This document shows positions 15,500-19,290 of a stretch of DNA of 19,290 nt, in pieces (within the stretch, counting starts at the first letter, position 1; each line of letters starts with the position of its first letter). The DNA lies in assembly GCA_025350945.1 (NCBI GenBank), contig JANXWW010000320.1, forward strand, positions 1 through 19,290, in the 5' to 3' direction. Origin of the DNA: Burkholderiales bacterium. Its GTDB lineage: Bacteria; Pseudomonadota; Gammaproteobacteria; Burkholderiales; Usitatibacteraceae. Below the pieces are notes generated by a model. The model had not been told where the DNA came from and did not search any database. It saw only the letters and a program-made list of their open reading frames with translations. The position numbers and the translations under genes were made by a program.

Positions 15500-16066
15500 C
15501 TAACGCGGACTCAGATACGTTGCATTTAACCGTTCCAGATTCACCACCTTGGTAACCGTATTCAAAACAAAACTGGCGGCGTTTACTTTGCCGCTGGACG
15601 ATTCCAGCAACACGCCGTCGTTTGATTTTGCGATATTTTGTTTCGGCAAAATAGTGAGCTTGGGTGTAGTGAGTTTTAGTGGCGGCGATTTTGCACCGGC
15701 TTCTGCATCTACCACCACACCGCCCTCCATTTGCACTTCATCGCCACCTTTAAACAACTGTCCGCGTGGCGAACGCGCGGTTAATTTTGGCTGTCCCACT
15801 TCGGTCGCAACAAAAATAACATTCTCAAGCACCGACGAATCATCCTCAGCAAAATGCGACATCTTGTCGGAATTAACCGTGTATTGTACGTCGCCTTTTT
15901 CGCTAAGTTTTTGCGCGGAGAATTTTTCCACCATGAGATCTGGCGTGTTGCGACTTTTGGTGTCTCGCGCATTGATGGGCTGCACAAAACGCGATAGCCA
16001 GAATGTGACCACAACCAGCACCAGCAAAATGCTGAACGGTAACCAGGGAAATGAGCGCGCGATCAA
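15500..16066 (-). CDS. lptC: LPS export system protein LptC
   Basis: Bitopic inner-membrane protein (188 aa) that receives LPS from LptB2FG and passes it to LptA. A single N-terminal TM (FPWLPFSILLVLVVVTFWL) is followed by a periplasmic domain with TPDLMVEKFSAQKLSEKG, VQYTVNSDKMSHFAEDDSSV and QLFKGGDEVQMEGGVVVDAE, matching LptC repeats of the OstA fold. The best start is TTG at 16066; no ATG precedes the TM and the Shine-Dalgarno is weak, so the start is uncertain. It is the first gene of the lpt-rpoN block here. The usual upstream kdsC is not seen: about 320 nt of non-coding sequence, mostly a palindromic repeat, lies before it. Confidence 0.9.
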   Translation of the reverse strand: MIARSFPWLPFSILLVLVVVTFWLSRFVQPINARDTKSRNTPDLMVEKFSAQKLSEKGDVQYTVNSDKMSHFAEDDSSVLENVIFVATEVGQPKLTARSPRGQLFKGGDEVQMEGGVVVDAEAGAKSPPLKLTTPKLTILPKQNIAKSNDGVLLESSSGKVNAASFVLNTVTKVVNLERLNATYLSPR

Positions 16067-16185
16067 AATATTTGAATTTCTTTTGGAGGTTTTTTTGGGT
16101 CAATGCTTTGCCACTTGCACAACTGATCCACTTCAACTTAGATCATACCGGCTCGCGCACCTTGATTCAAACTCGGTAAATTATA

Positions 16186-16380
16186 GATTCGGCAATTAAA
16201 TATGGTGGACTTCGATCTAGCGAACGCCCCCTCTCCCTCCAACCCTCCCTGCGCTCTCCCTCACCCGCAAGGGGAGAGGGAGGTTTAGCCTCTCTCCCTT
16301 GATGGCGGCGTGGCCTAGGGCCAGAGAGAGGTTGGAGAGAGGGTGTTCGTCAAATATTCACCGTATTTAATTGCCGAGTC
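16186..16380. repeat. About 195-bp imperfect palindromic intergenic repeat
   Basis: Outer 22-bp arms at 16186-16207 and 16359-16380 are inverted copies with 20 of 22 matches, sharing a core CGGCAATTAAATA. Inside them a second, looser pair runs from CGAACGCCCCCTCTCCC (16221 on) to AGAGGGTGTTCG (16338-16349). Two CT/GA-rich hairpins form the centre: CTCTCCC...GGGAGAG across 16254-16278, and CTCTCTC...GAGAGAG across 16291-16330. The whole unit would fold into a long cruciform or RNA stem. The CT-rich 'ccctctccctccaaccc' style resembles dispersed intergenic repeats seen in many proteobacterial genomes. It contains no ORF. Together with flanking bases it fills the 326-nt gap between lptC and dsbD. 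Confidence 0.8.
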
Positions 16381-16392
16381 CATAAGGAAATC

Positions 16393-18546
16393 TTAACGGC
16401 TGGCAGTTTTGGCACCGTTATTATTTACGTCCACCGCCGACAACAAAATGGATGGCGTCAACACTTCAGGCAAAACAATGGGTTGTCCTGATTTGGGATA
16501 GAACACATAAAGCGGCACGCCGTTACGCCCAAACTCGGCCAGGGTCGCGGTGATGACGGGATCTTTCAGCGTCCAATCTGCTTTCATTCTGACGATATCG
16601 AGCTCGCCAAATCGTTTGATCACCGACGCCTGATTGAGCGCGACGCGTTTATTGACCTGACAGGTAATGCACCACGCGGCGGTGAAATCGACGAACACGC
16701 CTTTGCCCGCAGCACCAAGCTCAGCAACCTTTTTTGGCGAGAATGGAATCCACTCGCTATCAGCCTGACTCGCCACCGCGGCCGGTGCAGTCGATGCACC
16801 TGACCACACCACGCCCGCGCCTAAAAGCGCGACAATCGAGGCCGCAACCGCCGCCATCATCGGTTTTTTGAATTGCCAGCGCCCGTATGCCCACGCGGCC
16901 ATCGCGACCAATGTCAAGCCCACCCATAATTTCGCGACACCATCGTTACCCGTCTGCGCGCCGAGCACCCACGCGAGCCACACCACCGTTACATAAAGCG
17001 GAAACGCCATAAATTGTTTGAACGTTTCCATCCACGCACCTGGCTTGGGCAACCATCTGAGCAGCGCAGGGAAAAACGACAGCAGCACGACGGGCAACGC
17101 GAGCCCAATCGCCATCGCCGCGAATACGGCCAACGCTACGGGCACGCTTTGATTTAGTGTGAACCCAACTGACGCGCCGAGGCCCGGTGCCATACACGGC
17201 GTGGCAACGAGTGTGGCTAATACACCGGATGCAAACGCGCCCGATGTAGGATTTTTCTGCGCGTTCAATTCAGCATTGCCCGCCGCTGATTGCAAGCGAG
17301 TGCCGATTTCGAACACGCCGGATAAATTAAGCGCCATCACAAAAAACAGCACCGCCAGCGCAGCAACGAACAAAGGCTCCTGCAATTGAAACCCCCAGCC
17401 AATCGATTCGCCCGCCGCGCGCAACGCGAGCATCACGCCAACCAGCACCATAAACGACAACATCACGCCCGCAAAAAACGCCATGCCTTGCCTGCGCAGC
17501 AAACGTGATTCGCCATGCGCGTTTTCAACAAATCCCATCACCTTAATGCCGAGCACGGGAAAGACGCAAGGCATCAAATTCAGCACCAGGCCACCGAGCA
17601 ACGCAAAGAATATTGCCGATAGTAAACCCAAGGCAGGGGGCGGCATTTCAGGCATTTTTGACTGAAGCGGCGCAGCAGGGCTAGTGTTTGCAATAGCAGA
17701 ATACACGACGGGGGATGAAATGGCTATGGCTTTTCCGCCAGCTGTTTTACCCCAGCCACGCTCAGTCACCAACACACCATCAAGCGATTTCAATTCACGA
17801 TTCACGGGGTCCGCCAGCGGCACCGTCAATATCAACCCATCGGAGGCCCGCGCCAGTGCTTGTTTCCCCGCATTCGCGATCACGTCGTCGCGCAGTGGAT
17901 AAAACGATATTTCCTTGGCATCAAACGTTTCACCCGCTGGCGGCGTGATTAAAATTTTAAGCTCTGCACCCGCGACAGTCGCATTCGTTTTCCAATCCGT
18001 CGCCACTTGCGGAAGCGATGCACGCGCACTGGCAAATGCAGCCGCATGAGTCTTATCGGCACTCAACGGCCCGACTGAAACCGGCAGCGTAAGCGAGACC
18101 ACGCCCTCCTCCGGAATACAAACATCCGCGCACACCAGCCAGTCTGCTTTGGCACTCAAGGTAACGCTCTCACCCGCCCTCAAACCCACCGGCGATTGCA
18201 AGGCCACCAAATGCAAAACCTCGCCCTCGTAACCAAAATTGGTCAGCGGCCCCAGCGGCAGTTTTTTAGGGTGCGGCCATTCAATTGCCCCGGCTGTGAA
18301 GCCTGCAGGCAACGTCCACGCGAGCTTCGTCGGCAAACCCGAATCGCCCGGATTCACCCAATACGTGTGCCAGTGATTAATGATTTTTAAGCGCAGCGCC
18401 GCCTCAACCGGCTGCCCCGGCACGATAGCGGTGTGGCGCGCGATGAGTTCGGCTTCGACGTGGGGGGTTTTGATTAGCGCGGCGTGCGCGAAGGCTGTAA
18501 ATAACGCGAACAGTAGCGCTAAGGCAATGCCAAGCCGGCAGCGCAT
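16393..18546 (-). CDS. DsbD/ScsB-like thiol:disulfide interchange protein
   Basis: Transmembrane reductase (717 aa from the chosen start) that passes electrons from cytoplasmic thioredoxin to periplasmic substrates. A signal peptide covers 1-22. The N-terminal DsbD-alpha-like domain includes WLVCADVCIPEEG (Cys139, Cys143). The membrane domain starts near 303 with the paired cysteines in NLMPCVFPVLGIKVMGF (Cys327) and ATPCMAPGLGASVGF (Cys451). A C-terminal thioredoxin-like domain has WCITC (Cys626, Cys629). The wide N-terminal domain and CADVC motif fit the ScsB/DsbD subgroup linked to copper tolerance better than classic DsbD. The ATG at 18546 begins a clean signal peptide; an in-frame ATG at 18594 adds 16 residues and neither has a clear Shine-Dalgarno. 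A short inverted repeat (ACAGT/ACTGT, 18610-18627) lies just upstream. Confidence 0.92.
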   Translation of the reverse strand: MRCRLGIALALLFALFTAFAHAALIKTPHVEAELIARHTAIVPGQPVEAALRLKIINHWHTYWVNPGDSGLPTKLAWTLPAGFTAGAIEWPHPKKLPLGPLTNFGYEGEVLHLVALQSPVGLRAGESVTLSAKADWLVCADVCIPEEGVVSLTLPVSVGPLSADKTHAAAFASARASLPQVATDWKTNATVAGAELKILITPPAGETFDAKEISFYPLRDDVIANAGKQALARASDGLILTVPLADPVNRELKSLDGVLVTERGWGKTAGGKAIAISSPVVYSAIANTSPAAPLQSKMPEMPPPALGLLSAIFFALLGGLVLNLMPCVFPVLGIKVMGFVENAHGESRLLRRQGMAFFAGVMLSFMVLVGVMLALRAAGESIGWGFQLQEPLFVAALAVLFFVMALNLSGVFEIGTRLQSAAGNAELNAQKNPTSGAFASGVLATLVATPCMAPGLGASVGFTLNQSVPVALAVFAAMAIGLALPVVLLSFFPALLRWLPKPGAWMETFKQFMAFPLYVTVVWLAWVLGAQTGNDGVAKLWVGLTLVAMAAWAYGRWQFKKPMMAAVAASIVALLGAGVVWSGASTAPAAVASQADSEWIPFSPKKVAELGAAGKGVFVDFTAAWCITCQVNKRVALNQASVIKRFGELDIVRMKADWTLKDPVITATLAEFGRNGVPLYVFYPKSGQPIVLPEVLTPSILLSAVDVNNNGAKTASR

Positions 18547-18659
18547 ATAGCGAAAAAATAGCGATGGCGTTAAATTCAGGATGCAGAGTGACATGGGGCA
18601 CGTCTTTCAACAGTCAATACCAACTGTATTATGATGCCCGCCGAGAATTTGCGTTCAAC

Positions 18660-18691
18660 GAACATGCGCCGAACATGCGCCGAATATGCGC
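18660..18691. repeat. 11-nt tandem repeat, three copies
   Basis: GAACATGCGCC occurs at 18660-18670 and 18671-18681, followed by a diverged copy GAATATGCGC at 18682-18691. It is intergenic, upstream of the dsbD-like gene. Function is unknown; it could be binding sites or a slippage product. Confidence 0.7.
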
Positions 18692-18738
18692 AAAACCAGC
18701 GGAGGACTGGCGAAAAAATCGCTGCCTGATGAAGAAAA

Positions 18739-18762
18739 ATGCAAGAAAAAATGCAAGAAAAA
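18739..18762. repeat. Perfect 12-nt tandem duplication beside the tRNA fragment
   Basis: ATGCAAGAAAAA at 18739-18750 is repeated exactly at 18751-18762 and ends one base before the CCA end of the tRNA fragment. It could be a by-product of integration or excision at the tRNA 3' end, or simple slippage. Confidence 0.7.
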
Positions 18763-18763
18763 A

Positions 18764-18814
18764 TGGTGCCCACAGTCGGATTCGAACTGACGACCTACCG
18801 CTTACAAGGCGGTT
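18764..18814 (-). pseudogene. tRNA-Thr(UGU) 3' fragment, putative attachment-site remnant
   Basis: Read on the minus strand, this is tRNA nucleotides about 26-76. The anticodon stem ACCGC/GCGGT encloses the loop CTTGTAA, giving anticodon UGU (Thr). A variable loop AGGTC, the T-arm GTCAG-TTCGAAT-CCGAC and the 3' acceptor strand TGTGGGC with A-CCA follow. The 5' acceptor strand (GCCCACA expected) and D-arm are absent from the AT-rich sequence to the right, so this cannot make a tRNA. Abrupt loss of only the 5' part is what tyrosine integrases leave at the far end of an element inserted in a tRNA gene. The element and intact tRNA would lie to the right. Confidence 0.85.
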
Positions 18815-18938
18815 GAAACGGGATTTTTTATACGCGTCATTCCAAAATTTACCAAGAAAAATTGGTTTATATTTAAATAGTTACCGACAAAAGTTCAAAT
18901 CGTATTTTAACTCAAAGAATGACAAGAGTAGCCATTTA

Positions 18939-18957
18939 ATGGCCATAAAATGGCCAT
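18939..18957. promoter_or_regulatory. Paired ATGGCCAT palindromes, one helical turn apart
   Basis: ATGGCCAT at 18939-18946 and 18950-18957 start 11 bp apart, with a further GCCAT half-site at 18931-18935. The same-face spacing suggests a dimeric protein-binding site such as an integrase arm site or operator. No binding protein is identifiable here. Confidence 0.3.
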
Positions 18958-19036
18958 GGGTGCCAAAAACGACGGCGTTTCCCGGACGGAAAGAACCATC
19001 TGTTTTCTGTTTTCTGTTTTCATTAAGGTAACAAGC

Positions 19037-19290
19037 TCAATATTCTTCAATAGCTTCTGGCATCTGCATTCGACGAAAATTATTGCGCAATCCCGCTTCG
19101 ACGAACCGCGGCGCGCCAGGCAGCCTGGCCAACGCATAAGCGAAACAATCGCCAAAGTTCAAACTCGCTGGATGATTGCGTTTCCCAAAACGCAACCACG
19201 CATCAAATGCCTCCGTCGCCGCCTCTTCTCCCACCGGCACGACGGCCACCTTTGCCTCACGCAGCAGCTTTTGCAAATCCGTCACGCCAA
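19037..19290 (-). CDS. VapC-type PIN-domain toxin, C-terminal part only, possibly degenerate
   Basis: The right window edge cuts the N-terminus; the frame is open through base 19290, so the GTG at 19285 is probably internal. The visible 84 or so residues match the second half of a VapC ribonuclease: AWLRFGKRNHPASLNFGDCF then AYALARLPGAP, containing the conserved Asp of NFGDCFAYALA. Relatives normally end with a GxDFxxTD-type motif supplying another acidic residue. Here the tail reads GLRNNFRRMQMPEAIEEY, with Asn and Gln at those places and a few extra residues before it, so activity may be lost. The antitoxin vapB would lie beyond the window. It sits on the expected element side of the tRNA fragment. 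Confidence 0.75.
   Translation of the reverse strand, partial: GVTDLQKLLREAKVAVVPVGEEAATEAFDAWLRFGKRNHPASLNFGDCFAYALARLPGAPRFVEAGLRNNFRRMQMPEAIEEY

Larger units (their letters stand above)
18595..19036. other. AT-rich junction between dsbD-like gene and vapC
   Basis: About 440 nt without a credible gene. It holds, left to right, an 11-nt repeat in three copies (18660-18691), a perfect 12-nt tandem duplication (18739-18762), the tRNA-Thr 3' fragment (18764-18814), two ATGGCCAT palindromes 11 bp apart (18939-18946 and 18950-18957) and three copies of CTGTTTT (19000-19020). To the right of the tRNA fragment the sequence is visibly more AT-rich than the core genes. Confidence 0.6.

Noticed and set aside
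15549..16199. 216-aa plus-strand ORF opposite lptC
   Set aside because: It is the reverse-strand shadow of lptC, whose TM segment and LptC motifs are convincing, and it has no start context or domain.
18780..18796. A-C mismatch in the T-stem of the tRNA fragment as a sign of decay
   Set aside because: A mismatch at the same place is, as far as I recall, present in functional E. coli tRNA-Thr(UGU), so it says nothing about decay; the missing 5' half does.
18564..19031. 155-aa plus-strand ORF containing a HSRIRTDDLPLTRRL-like stretch
   Set aside because: That stretch is the antisense translation of the tRNA T-arm and anticodon arm, a well-known false ORF. The rest has no family resemblance and overlaps the junction repeats.
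1..19290. CRISPR array, rRNA genes or insertion-sequence transposases
   Set aside because: I saw no regularly spaced repeats with unique spacers, no rRNA motifs and no transposase-like ORF. The repeats present are short tandem or palindromic units.

Overview
The window looks like a chromosomal segment from a betaproteobacterium. The main evidence is the minus-strand run lptC-lptA-lptB-rpoN-hpf-ptsN-hprK-rapZ: an LPS-export block followed by the nitrogen-PTS block, with HPr kinase/phosphorylase present. That combination is typical of Betaproteobacteria. I cannot name a genus from sequence alone.

Layout from the left. (1) 1-1566, minus: a dipeptide/oligopeptide-type ABC solute-binding protein, cut by the window edge at its C-terminus. 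It is divergent from a small TPR protein (1688-2008, plus). (2) 2094-4080, minus: a two-gene lipid-modification pair, a sterol-desaturase/fatty-acid-hydroxylase protein followed by an OafA-type membrane acyltransferase. (3) 4081-4652: a long non-coding stretch with two hairpins and a doubtful 53-aa secreted-peptide ORF. (4) 4653-8620, plus: a tight four-gene operon of a Yip1-family membrane protein, a HlyD/MacA-type adaptor, a MacB-type ATPase and a separate MacB-type permease. It probably works as a tripartite-type exporter or lipoprotein/lipid translocation system. (5) 8708-16066, minus: an orphan LON-domain protein, rapZ, hprK, ptsN, hpf, rpoN, lptB, lptA and lptC. (6) 16186-16380: a large imperfect palindromic intergenic repeat, where many relatives carry kdsD/kdsC. 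(7) 16393-18546, minus: a DsbD/ScsB-like disulfide reductase. (8) 18600-19290: an AT-rich junction with short tandem repeats, the 3' two-thirds of a tRNA-Thr(UGU) without its 5' part, and the C-terminal portion of a VapC-type PIN toxin running off the right edge.

Functionally, the central minus-strand block joins envelope assembly (Lpt), sigma-54 transcription, ribosome hibernation and phosphotransfer regulation of carbon, nitrogen and amino-sugar metabolism. The right end looks like an integration scar: a tRNA 3' fragment is the classic duplicated attachment site left by a tyrosine-recombinase element, and the toxin lies on the side where the element would be expected.

Nothing here is convincingly a wholly new system. 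The best leads are the tRNA-fragment junction, the palindromic repeat at the lpt locus, an HPr kinase with a non-canonical P-loop and an extended C-terminus, and the Yip1-linked split MacAB operon.
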